DNA of 14,317 nucleotides. Source: Chlamydiota bacterium. Lineage in GTDB: Bacteria > Chlamydiota > Chlamydiia > Chlamydiales > Criblamydiaceae. The stretch lies in contig JAJFMC010000420.1 of assembly GCA_021772365.1 (NCBI GenBank), forward strand, positions 1-14,317. The letters run 5' to 3'. Both the position numbers and the translations under genes were made by a program. The number at the start of each line of letters is the position of its first letter. Position 1 is the stretch's first letter. This document shows, in pieces, positions 1 through 6,021 of the stretch. A model generated the notes under the pieces. It had not been told where the DNA came from, made no database searches, and saw nothing but the letters and a program-made list of their open reading frames with translations.

Positions 1-1124
1 AGGTTGTTGACCGTCTGGAAAACCCTTTCAATCACAGTGTTCACCTTATGAAAACCTTTGTCTGTCAATCCAACCTGTAGAATGAGGTCTTTGTGATTGG
101 CCCCAACGTCCATACCACCACACGAAAGGTTATTTGCTAATCCCTCACGCTTTAATTGTTCGAGTAAACTTTCCTCTCCTTCATGGCCCAATACGTGGCA
201 GATGATAGAATCCGGCCTTGTAAGTTTCATTTCAACAAACTTCTCAGGTAGTTCCCAAGCAATCGTCAGCTGACGCAGATCCTTCACAGGTTGTATCGTC
301 ACCATGCTCGTTAGTTTCTTGCTGTCTGTATATCGATCTTTTGTTGCATTAGGTGCTCTGTCGCTATTTTCTATTCCAGAAAAATCTTGAGTGACGAGCT
401 CTTTGAGGTTCTCAATCGGCTGGTCAGAGATAACCATCAAACGCATCAAATTAGCACTATAATGTTCTCGATACCAACTCTTCACCTCATCACGAGAGGT
501 TTTATTCAAAGTGTCACTATTCCCGGCATTAAATCTATGATATGGATGTGAATCTTTTGCCAGGTCTTTATGAACAAACATTTCTCGCCAGTCATCATTC
601 TCTAAGTTTTTCTGAAATTCTTGATCGATGGCTTTCAGCTCACGAGTCACCCCAGATTCATTAAAAAGCGGTTCCTTAAAGAACTCAGAAAATCGATTTA
701 AAGCGCCATCAAATTTAGCGTTGTCAACAGCGAACATATAGCTAGTGATATGGTTGGCAGTAAAAGCATTAGTCTGTCCACCATGATCACGGATATAGCG
801 ATGGTAATCCCCTTCCTTGGGATATTTTTTTGTTCCAAGAAATAGAAGATGCTCTGTGAAATGCGCCATCCCGAGGTGTTCTTCTGGATCGTCCCAGCTA
901 CCTACTCGTACTGACAACAAGGCGCCGGACTTATCGGTATTAGGGTCGGAGATAATGATAACTTCCAATCCATTATCCAACCTTAGCTTTAACGTTTGCC
1001 TTTCAGCAAGGGAAGGAGTTAGGATACTGACCATTCCTTCATCTTCGATGACTGTCGTTGAAAAAGCTGTTGTCAAATGGGTCAAAAGGGTAAACAGGTA
1101 AAGGAGTGTAATTTTTTTCATCAT
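1..1124 (-). CDS. M16 family zinc metallopeptidase (insulinase/pitrilysin-like), 3' end cut by window edge
   Basis: The frame is open from an ATG at 1124 to the left edge with no stop, giving 374 codons. M16A proteases usually run to about 950 residues, so most of the protein lies outside. Residues 1-20 look like a signal peptide (MMKK, then a hydrophobic stretch ending near TTAFS), so export to the periplasm is likely. The inverted zinc motif HFTEH is at residues 88-92 (H88 and H92 as ligands, E91 as catalytic base). E169 in RELKAIDQEF falls 77 residues after H92, where the third ligand is expected in the HxxEH-X76-E pattern. Residues NAFTANHITSYMF (119-131) follow as in pitrilysin and insulysin. 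It degrades peptides in known relatives. It starts 16 nt after the plsB stop and has no strong Shine-Dalgarno, which suggests co-translation with plsB. The order protease-plsB-rng matches chlamydial CT806-CT808 as I recall it. Confidence 0.92.
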   Translation of the reverse strand, partial: MMKKITLLYLFTLLTHLTTAFSTTVIEDEGMVSILTPSLAERQTLKLRLDNGLEVIIISDPNTDKSGALLSVRVGSWDDPEEHLGMAHFTEHLLFLGTKKYPKEGDYHRYIRDHGGQTNAFTANHITSYMFAVDNAKFDGALNRFSEFFKEPLFNESGVTRELKAIDQEFQKNLENDDWREMFVHKDLAKDSHPYHRFNAGNSDTLNKTSRDEVKSWYREHYSANLMRLMVISDQPIENLKELVTQDFSGIENSDRAPNATKDRYTDSKKLTSMVTIQPVKDLRQLTIAWELPEKFVEMKLTRPDSIICHVLGHEGEESLLEQLKREGLANNLSCGGMDVGANHKDLILQVGLTDKGFHKVNTVIERVFQTVNN

Positions 1125-1140
1125 AAGAAACCCATAGATG

Positions 1141-2139
1141 TTAAGGATGGATAAGTTTTTGGTAATTTTCACTAACGACACCCCAAATCTCTTGGGCTCG
1201 ATGTTCTCGTTTCTGTTTTTTGTTGAGATCTTCGTGGTCATTGAACCTTTTCATATCATACTCAGGTCCAAAAGCCAAATGGATCGGTGTTGCATCTGTA
1301 TGTCTCTGTTCACCCAACTCTTTGTTGACACTGTTAGGTGGTGGAAGCAAGGAGTATGTCGCTAAACTCAGAGGGTAGAAATGTGTCGGTGTCCCTGACG
1401 ACTGTGCAATCAACCTAAACATTTCGATACTTTGCGCGTCAAAAGGAGCGACATCAACAGAACCATCTGCACTTGGACGGTCCCTTCCACCACTTGGGGC
1501 GACGTATATTGTTTTCCCTCCCTCCGCTAGGAGTTTCCCCATCATTTGCATCGTCCGCTGATTGTGTTGTAATTTTTCCTGCTTCGACTCTTTGTCGTTC
1601 TCGATATGTTTTTTTGAAAAGATACACAATAGGTTTCTGCCCATACTGAAGGATACACACAACGGGTCAGTCGTCACTCGATGGCCGGCGACAAAGATCA
1701 TATTTTTTGCAAAAGCATGGTGATTTTTTTCCATAAGGAGGCTGATAGCCTGTGGGTCCGGCTCAGTTTGGTGATTGGCGAGGAGAATCACATTTTCCCC
1801 TCTCGCAATCGTTTCCTCAATCTCACGGATAACGTCCTGCCCTTCCACCTTCGATTGTGAAAATATAATCAAAGGCCTATAAAATTCGAGGCCGAACTTA
1901 TAATAATCGAAGGGTTCTGTAATAGCCTCATGAAAACAATCGAATAGAAAAGGATCGGCAAGCTGCTTCTCGACCAGTTCTAAAAATTGGCAAAGAATCG
2001 GTGAGTAGTTATCAATCGATTTCCCCTGTTTCTCGAGGGCACCTTTATAACTGGGATAGAACTCAGTAAGAGTGAAATAAATCTCTTCTGTAATCCTTTT
2101 CCTTTCAACAGAACTCTTAAGTTTTTCTAAAAAATCCAT
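1141..2139 (-). CDS. plsB: Glycerol-3-phosphate acyltransferase, chloroplast/chlamydial type
   Basis: Transfers an acyl group (acyl-ACP in the plastid family) to sn-glycerol-3-phosphate, the first committed step of phospholipid synthesis. Using the ATG at 2139 the product is 332 residues. Residues 1 to about 75 form the helical N-terminal domain of plastid GPATs. The acyltransferase signature NHQTEPDP is at 122-129, giving the HX4D pair H123/D128. SKKH at 175-178 and APSGGRDRP at 214-222 carry the lysine, histidine and arginines that bind the glycerol phosphate in the squash enzyme. This is clearly the plant-type GPAT and not the long membrane PlsB of E. coli. A TTG at 2160 in the same frame would add seven residues and overlap the rng stop as TTGA. 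I prefer the ATG because GGAG lies 7 nt before it, while the TTG has no well-placed Shine-Dalgarno. Confidence 0.93.
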   Translation of the reverse strand: MDFLEKLKSSVERKRITEEIYFTLTEFYPSYKGALEKQGKSIDNYSPILCQFLELVEKQLADPFLFDCFHEAITEPFDYYKFGLEFYRPLIIFSQSKVEGQDVIREIEETIARGENVILLANHQTEPDPQAISLLMEKNHHAFAKNMIFVAGHRVTTDPLCVSFSMGRNLLCIFSKKHIENDKESKQEKLQHNQRTMQMMGKLLAEGGKTIYVAPSGGRDRPSADGSVDVAPFDAQSIEMFRLIAQSSGTPTHFYPLSLATYSLLPPPNSVNKELGEQRHTDATPIHLAFGPEYDMKRFNDHEDLNKKQKREHRAQEIWGVVSENYQKLIHP

Positions 2140-2146
2140 AGCCAAG

Positions 2147-2150
2147 CTCC
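2147..2150 (-). promoter_or_regulatory. Shine-Dalgarno GGAG deciding the plsB start
   Basis: On the minus strand GGAG stands 7 nt before the ATG at 2139. It lies inside the region that would be coding if the TTG at 2160 were used. This supports the shorter PlsB. Confidence 0.6.
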
Positions 2151-2156
2151 GATCTT

Positions 2157-3692
2157 TCAAACTTCAATAGGCTGTTCGTTGATGGTTGAAAGAAATTGAT
2201 AGTCATTGATATGAAAGTTTTCGTTTGTTTCAAATTCGAGCTGAGCGTTCAAGTTTTCAGCCAAATTCCTTAAAAAGCTTTTGTCGATAACATTCAGGTG
2301 ATTTTCCAACTCAGGATGAACGACAAGTTTTAACCCGTATTGATCTTGACATTTGATGATTTTCTTCAAGGCTCGTTCGATCTCTATCGAGATACTCTCA
2401 TGGGTTTTAATCAATCCGCTTCCGACACAATAAGGACAGTTTGTAAAGATCGTTTGCATCAAGGAACCACGTTGCCGCTGGCGAGTCATCTCTATTAGCC
2501 CGAAGTCACTCATCCCCAAAATGGTACATTTTGCAGTGTCGTCTTTCATACACTCTTTCAAGCGTTCTAACACGCGCCTTTGGTTCTTACGGTAACGCAT
2601 GTCGATAAAGTCACAAATGACTAGACCACCGATATTCCGTAAACGTAGTTGCCTAGAAATCTCTTCCGCAGCTTCCATATTAATTCTTACGAGCGACTCT
2701 TCTACATCACTTTCAGAATTGGTGCTTCTTCCCGAGTTGACGTCAATCGTGTACATCGCTTCTGTTTTATCGAAATATAGGTATCCGCCACTATTAAGCC
2801 AAATTTTCCTCCTCAAGGAACGTTCAATTTCACGCTCGACATTAAACCGTTCAAACATGGGCACTTTATCGCGATAATACTCTATACGCAAAGAATGCTC
2901 ACCTGAATAACGACTATAAAGGCGTTTACAGAATTGATAGGTTTTGTAGTCGTCAACAAGGATACGGTCGTATCGCTTGTCAATTGCTGTTAAGACAGCT
3001 CGTTTGATAAGTCCAGATTCTTCAAAAAGGAGGGTCTGTTCAGTCGACTCTTGAAAACTCTTTCTGACACTCTCCCAAGTATTGAACAGCGCGTTAGCTT
3101 CTTCGATCAGCATTTCTCGCGATGCAGAAGCACTAGCCGTCCTGCAAATTAGCCCCATCTCCTGCGGCATCTCGAATGCACGGATCAGTTTTTTTAACTT
3201 ATCACGAACAAAGCGATCCTCAATTTTACGCGATACTCCCCTGTGTGAAGAGTTGGGTAGTAAAACAAGATATCTACCAGCAACGGAGATATTTGACGTC
3301 AAACGCGCACCTTTTGTACCGATAGGCTCTTTGACAACCTGCACAAGAACTGGCTGGTCAGGCTTAAGCACCTCTTCAATGTCAACATTTGCGGAAGTTT
3401 TTTTCTGTTTTTTGGTTTCGCCTTCGAACTCGAAATCCATGCCGTAGAGTTCTTCATATTTCTTGGTATTTTCTATAATGTCAGAAATATGGATAAATCC
3501 ATTTTCACCTTCGCCAATATCAATAAATGCCGATTGAATATTGTGAAGGATATTAGTCACCCGTCCGCGATAGATATTCCCAGTAAGCTGTCGTTCTTTT
3601 TTACGCTCAATCACGAGATCGTGGAGTAAACCGTTTTCCAACAAAGCGTAGCGGATTTCTTTTGACTCAATATTTAAAAGTATTTCTTGCAT
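2157..3692 (-). CDS. rng: Ribonuclease G/E family endoribonuclease
   Basis: Single-strand-specific endoribonuclease for rRNA maturation and mRNA decay, acting in the cytoplasm. The 511-residue length is that of RNase G, without the long disordered C-terminal scaffold of E. coli RNase E. Residues about 36-130 form the S1 RNA-binding domain (GNIYRGRVTNI, AFIDIGEGENGFIHISD), with a lysine-rich insertion at 92-105. The magnesium-binding catalytic aspartates are D317 in TIDVNSG and D361 in CDFIDM. CPYC (C419/C422) is the zinc-link motif used for dimerisation. The ATG at 3692 has GAGG 8 nt upstream. The gene is first in the rng-plsB-protease operon and its TGA lies within 20 nt of the plsB start. 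A perfect 7-bp stem in the leader encloses the Shine-Dalgarno and reaches the A of the start codon (see 3692-3722). RNase E/G is named on domain grounds. It could also be labelled cafA or rne. Confidence 0.95.
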   Translation of the reverse strand: MQEILLNIESKEIRYALLENGLLHDLVIERKKERQLTGNIYRGRVTNILHNIQSAFIDIGEGENGFIHISDIIENTKKYEELYGMDFEFEGETKKQKKTSANVDIEEVLKPDQPVLVQVVKEPIGTKGARLTSNISVAGRYLVLLPNSSHRGVSRKIEDRFVRDKLKKLIRAFEMPQEMGLICRTASASASREMLIEEANALFNTWESVRKSFQESTEQTLLFEESGLIKRAVLTAIDKRYDRILVDDYKTYQFCKRLYSRYSGEHSLRIEYYRDKVPMFERFNVEREIERSLRRKIWLNSGGYLYFDKTEAMYTIDVNSGRSTNSESDVEESLVRINMEAAEEISRQLRLRNIGGLVICDFIDMRYRKNQRRVLERLKECMKDDTAKCTILGMSDFGLIEMTRQRQRGSLMQTIFTNCPYCVGSGLIKTHESISIEIERALKKIIKCQDQYGLKLVVHPELENHLNVIDKSFLRNLAENLNAQLEFETNENFHINDYQFLSTINEQPIEV

Positions 3693-3722
3693 TTCGTCAC
3701 CCTCTTGCAGACGTTGACGAAA
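3692..3722 (-). promoter_or_regulatory. Hairpin enclosing the rng ribosome-binding site
   Basis: On the minus strand TTTCGTC (3722-3716) pairs perfectly with GACGAAA (3698-3692). The last A of the second arm is the first base of the start codon. The 17-nt loop (3699-3715) contains the GAGGG Shine-Dalgarno (3700-3704). A second small stem, GCGA/TCGC with a 4-nt loop, lies just upstream at 3724-3735. The pairing is seen directly; regulation of translation or self-cleavage is inference. Confidence 0.4.
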
Positions 3723-3891
3723 GGCGATGACTCGCTTGGGTAGTTAAGAAGGGGGTCATGAATCTAGTTATCGATGCAACGGAAGAACTTTCACTATTTC
3801 CCTTTTACAATCAATCATAATTACCCTTCAATAACCCTGCTCTATTAACAGGATTAGATAGACGCTAACTGGTTATACCGATCATGCTTGA

Positions 3892-3930
3892 AAATTTGGT
3901 TTTGGCTTTTTCAAAGCCAAAACCAAATTT
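3892..3930. repeat. Perfect 18-bp inverted repeat with a 3-nt spacer
   Basis: AAATTTGGTTTTGGCTTT (3892-3909) is followed by TTC and then its exact reverse complement (3913-3930). An outer CCGAT (3878-3882) and ATCGG (3940-3944) could also pair, leaving a symmetric 9/9-nt internal loop. There is no T tract beyond either arm apart from the TTT within the arm, so it is not a classical terminator on either strand. It could be a bidirectional stop, a protein-binding palindrome or a copy of a dispersed repeat. Confidence 0.75.
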
Positions 3931-4105
3931 AGAAACACAATCGGCATCAAAGCTACCTACAATATCAATTGACTCAAATTAGAGCACACGCGAGTTACTG
4001 CCTTTCCCGTTCGTTATTGGATATTGATAGTGTTACTAATGCTTCAGCATAACCTATTCGCATCTTAAACTCAAGTACGGGAATTGAAGGAGAGGACAGC
4101 TCCTA

Positions 4106-4149
4106 ATAAAAATGCCCAAATCACACAAAAAAGGGCTGTGTGATTTGGG
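4106..4149 (-). terminator. Intrinsic terminator, leftward, 13-bp stem
   Basis: On the minus strand CCCAAATCACACA (4149-4137), a 9-nt loop GCCCTTTTT and TGTGTGATTTGGG (4127-4115) form a perfect 13-bp stem. It is followed by CATTTTTATT (4114-4105). The plus strand has no T run after the stem, so the direction is leftward. It lies about 300 bp beyond the orphan gene and 190 bp beyond another terminator, so it may end a separate transcript. Confidence 0.65.
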
Positions 4150-4287
4150 ATATTGAAAACCACCCTGGGGTTGAACTGCTACTTCACAACTGTAATTATT
4201 TTTTTAAAAGATCCATTATTACCTCGGGGCTCCCTGGGTAATTAAGTCAAAAAAACCTATTAGGACCTATTTTTTACAGCCATTATA
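4111..4287 (-). ncRNA. Possible small structured RNA (promoter -10 to terminator)
   Basis: A perfect TATAAT in leftward orientation (4282-4287) is followed about 125 nt later by the strong terminator stem at 4115-4149. Between them there is no open frame of note. CTGTAA (about 4277-4272) can pair with TTACAG (about 4196-4191), enclosing the GC-rich ATTACC/GGTAAT hairpin, and an AACC/GGTT hairpin follows. No good -35 sits 16-18 nt before the -10. It matches no RNA family I recognise (not tmRNA, RNase P, SRP or 6S by eye). This is a speculative call. Confidence 0.25.
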
Positions 4288-4337
4288 TCGTAAGCAGCGT
4301 TCAACAACTCCCCAGAATAGTAAAATTTCAATGTTTG

Positions 4338-4361
4338 AAAAAGCCCATATGCTATTAGGGC
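4338..4361 (-). terminator. Leftward intrinsic terminator of the orphan gene
   Basis: On the minus strand GCCC (4361-4358) pairs with GGGC (4346-4343), with additional ATA/TAT pairing inside. TTTTT (4342-4338) follows. It sits about 90 bp downstream of the stop codon of the 130-codon gene, so it would end that transcript. Confidence 0.45.
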
Positions 4362-4449
4362 ATCTTACACATTATCAGTCCCCAAGGACAATTGAGCATT
4401 ATTAATTTCCTTATTTCTAGTTCATAAATTTACTAATCATTCTTTCTTA

Positions 4450-4842
4450 TTACTCCTTACCCTCCTCCTTGTTTTTGAATTCACGAAGAATGTCATGAAA
4501 GTTTTCTACAATCTTTCCTAAATTTTCGATCTGCTCATTCATCATTTTCGAGTGATCCTTGAGCTCTCTATTGATAGCAACAGACTTTTCACAAGTACCT
4601 TCCATTGTATCACATAGTTCTTCTATCTCTTCAGATTGCTCATCACCCTCCAGTTCCTCAACACAAACCCCAAGTTTTTGCTGGTATGGACTATAGTCGT
4701 AATTTTCAGCGGCTGTAGGGATAAAATGAATATTCGGAAGTTTCTTCGAAGAGAAATAGTTTGAATCCCTAGAGAGAAACTCTATTACCCAGAAGGTTTT
4801 AGCCCCAGCTTCACGGCCAGAATAGTTAAGTTTTTCCATCAT
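4450..4842 (-). CDS. Hypothetical protein, acidic with C-terminal coiled coil
   Basis: No family recognised. The product is 130 residues from an ATG ATG start. Residues 1-60 are mixed (FWVIEFLSRDSNYFSS, LPNIHFIPTAAENYDYSPYQQ) and could be a small folded part. Residues 63-80 are very acidic (EELEGDEQSEEIEELCDTME). Residues about 85-125 are heptad-like and probably a coiled coil (INRELKDHSKMMNEQIENLGKIVENFHDIL), and the tail is charged (KNKEEGKE). There is no signal peptide and no membrane segment. The gene stands alone between the rng and yceD operons, with its own consensus promoter (4885-4914) and a likely terminator (4338-4361). These make it more credible as a real gene than its size alone would. 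The Shine-Dalgarno is weak (GAGAG before the first ATG). It may be lineage-specific. Confidence 0.65.
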   Translation of the reverse strand: MMEKLNYSGREAGAKTFWVIEFLSRDSNYFSSKKLPNIHFIPTAAENYDYSPYQQKLGVCVEELEGDEQSEEIEELCDTMEGTCEKSVAINRELKDHSKMMNEQIENLGKIVENFHDILREFKNKEEGKE

Positions 4843-4884
4843 ACACTCTCGCTTTTTTATAATTCAGCACCACTGTTAAACCTA

Positions 4885-4914
4885 ATTATATTTTTAATTG
4901 TATTAATATGTCAA
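4885..4914 (-). promoter_or_regulatory. Consensus sigma-70/sigma-66 promoter of the orphan gene
   Basis: On the minus strand TTGACA (4914-4909), an 18-nt AT-rich spacer and TATAAT (4890-4885) match the housekeeping consensus at all 12 positions. Transcription would start near 4878, about 35 nt before the ATG at 4842. Confidence 0.8.
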
Positions 4915-5130
4915 TTTTATTTACACCTTTACATACTATTAAGGAGATGAGAAACAAAACCCTTTACTAAACGTCTGATAACAATAAATAGTCTTCAAAA
5001 ACACAGCTCCTTTTACTCACACCCCCTTCTACCGCTCCACCTAAACAACTCCTTACTCATTTACCTTCAACACCTTGCATTTATACAAAACTCTACATCA
5101 CCGGATAGGTTGCGTGCAGCACCTTGGAGT

Positions 5131-5152
5131 AAAGCAAAGCATTGCTTTTTTT
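5131..5152 (+). terminator. Terminator-like hairpin in the yceD upstream region
   Basis: AAAGCAA (5131-5137), loop AGCA and TTGCTTT (5142-5148) form a 7-bp stem running into a T7 tract (5146-5152). It lies 110 nt upstream of yceD and no gene precedes it on this strand. It might be an attenuator in the operon leader, or it could end a short upstream RNA. Confidence 0.35.
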
Positions 5153-5262
5153 GCTAGTCGATAGATGTATGAAGAAATTGCTGATTTAACGTAGATTTCG
5201 GTAGTAACAAATGGATAATCATGGTAAAGTTAGTAATTTATCGTTAGGGTACATACATTTTT

Positions 5263-5748
5263 ATGAATATTGAAGGTTTCAAAATATACATTGACCGTTT
5301 ACACGACGGCAACATCGAAACGATACAAGAGACCTTCAACCCAGCATTTTTGGAGCAGGACACAGAGGATCTCGCTTACAGAAAGGACGTAACGATAGCT
5401 GGTGAAACGTATACAGCTGAGAGTGAGCTGATCATCCATCTAAACGTCCAGACTGAAGCTATCCTTCCCTGTAAGATCTGCAACCAACCGGTAAATGTAC
5501 CCGTCGATTTAAAAAGGTTATACCTTGTTAAATCGCTAGAGAAGATGAAATCGGGGATTTTTATTTTTAAAGATCTTTTAAGAGAAGCAATATTGCTTGA
5601 AGCACCGAGTTTTGCAGAGTGTTTAGGCGGCAATTGTCCAGAAAGAAAGACTGTGTCTGAATTTCTCGCTGATCCTAGTCAAGCAAAAAACAATGATGGT
5701 GAACCCGGTGATGAAGGGTATCAACCTTTTGCAAATTTAGAGTTATAG
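5263..5748 (+). CDS. yceD: YceD/DUF177 family protein
   Basis: DUF177 proteins are encoded beside rpmF in most bacteria. The E. coli member affects 23S rRNA accumulation, and the exact biochemical role is not settled. The product is 161 residues, close to the family size. Four cysteines, C70 and C73 in LPCKICNQPV and C120 and C125 in ECLGGNCPER, correspond to the paired cysteines of the family and could bind zinc. The C-terminus YQPFANLEL resembles the conserved short motif that ends DUF177 proteins. The ATG at 5263 is the only usable start, because the frame is closed by TAG about 18 nt upstream with no other start codon. It lacks a recognisable Shine-Dalgarno. The gene is first in the yceD-rpmF-plsX operon and corresponds in position to chlamydial CT809. 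Confidence 0.88.
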   Translation: MNIEGFKIYIDRLHDGNIETIQETFNPAFLEQDTEDLAYRKDVTIAGETYTAESELIIHLNVQTEAILPCKICNQPVNVPVDLKRLYLVKSLEKMKSGIFIFKDLLREAILLEAPSFAECLGGNCPERKTVSEFLADPSQAKNNDGEPGDEGYQPFANLEL

Positions 5749-5756
5749 AAAATAGC

Positions 5757-5794
5757 GGGCACGTTCAGGGAGCTTTACCTTAAACGTCCCTTTT
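5757..5794 (+). promoter_or_regulatory. Hairpin with short T run between yceD and rpmF
   Basis: GGG-c-ACGTT (5757-5765) pairs with AACGT-CCC (5783-5790) with one bulged C. An inner AGG/CCT can extend it. TTTT follows at 5791-5794, just before the rpmF Shine-Dalgarno at 5804. It could act as a partial terminator, a processing site or a regulatory leader that adjusts rpmF relative to yceD. The pairing is seen and the function is inferred. Confidence 0.35.
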
Positions 5795-5814
5795 AAGGAA
5801 ATAGGAGTAAAACA

Positions 5815-6000
5815 ATGGCTGTACCACGTAATCGTCTTTCGAATGCACGCAAAAATTCGAGAAGAGCGCATCACGCCAAGAAACCGAAGCAAACGAAGAA
5901 ATGTAACAACTGTGAAGCTGTTAAACTTCCACATACTATCTGCTCATCATGCGGTCATTATGGCAATGGCCTGGTCTATAACAACGACAGTGAGCAATAG
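5815..6000 (+). CDS. rpmF: 50S ribosomal protein bL32
   Basis: The 61-residue protein starts MAVPRNRLSNARKNSRRAHH, the typical basic bL32 N-terminus that enters the large subunit near the peptidyl transferase region. A zinc ribbon follows, with C30/C33 (CNNC) and C43/C46 (CSSC), so this is the zinc-binding form. The C-terminus continues through GHYGNGLVYN. The ATG has a good GGAG (5804-5807) 7 nt upstream. It lies 66 nt after yceD and 21 nt before plsX in the same direction, the usual yceD-rpmF-plsX order. Confidence 0.97.
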   Translation: MAVPRNRLSNARKNSRRAHHAKKPKQTKKCNNCEAVKLPHTICSSCGHYGNGLVYNNDSEQ

Positions 6001-6021
6001 ATCTACTCGGAGAGCTCTAAG

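Larger units (their letters stand above)
3693..4449. other. 757-bp intergenic region between rng and the orphan gene
   Basis: No credible coding frame was found here. It holds the rng leader hairpin, an 18-bp perfect palindrome (3892-3930), a 13-bp stem with a leftward T tract (4106-4149), a small GC-rich hairpin (ATTACC/GGTAAT at 4218-4242), a perfect leftward -10 hexamer (4282-4287) and a second leftward terminator-like hairpin (4338-4361). I found no clear -35/-10 pair for rng between 3723 and 3890, although its promoter must lie there. Confidence 0.7.
4843..5262. other. 420-bp divergent intergenic region
   Basis: Separates the leftward orphan gene from rightward yceD. It is AT-rich near 4843-4970 and holds the consensus leftward promoter there. 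A pyrimidine-rich plus strand at 5005-5075 shows nothing recognisable. A rightward terminator-like hairpin is at 5131-5152. No convincing rightward -35/-10 pair was found: GATAAT at 5214-5219 is the best -10, but it has no matching -35. Confidence 0.6.

Noticed and set aside
817..1101. Rightward 94-codon open frame at the left edge
   Set aside because: Antisense to the M16 protease, including its HFTEH zinc motif, which is intact on the other strand.
3082..3447. Rightward 121-codon open frame inside rng
   Set aside because: Antisense to the S1 and linker region of a clear RNase E/G; no independent start signal.
4218..4242. ATTACC/GGTAAT hairpin as a stand-alone terminator
   Set aside because: No T tract follows it on either strand; kept only as part of the small-RNA candidate.
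5211..5273. Small 20-codon frame overlapping the yceD start, a possible upstream leader peptide
   Set aside because: No Shine-Dalgarno, no biased amino-acid run of the kind seen in attenuation peptides, and only an 11-nt overlap. Not enough to call.
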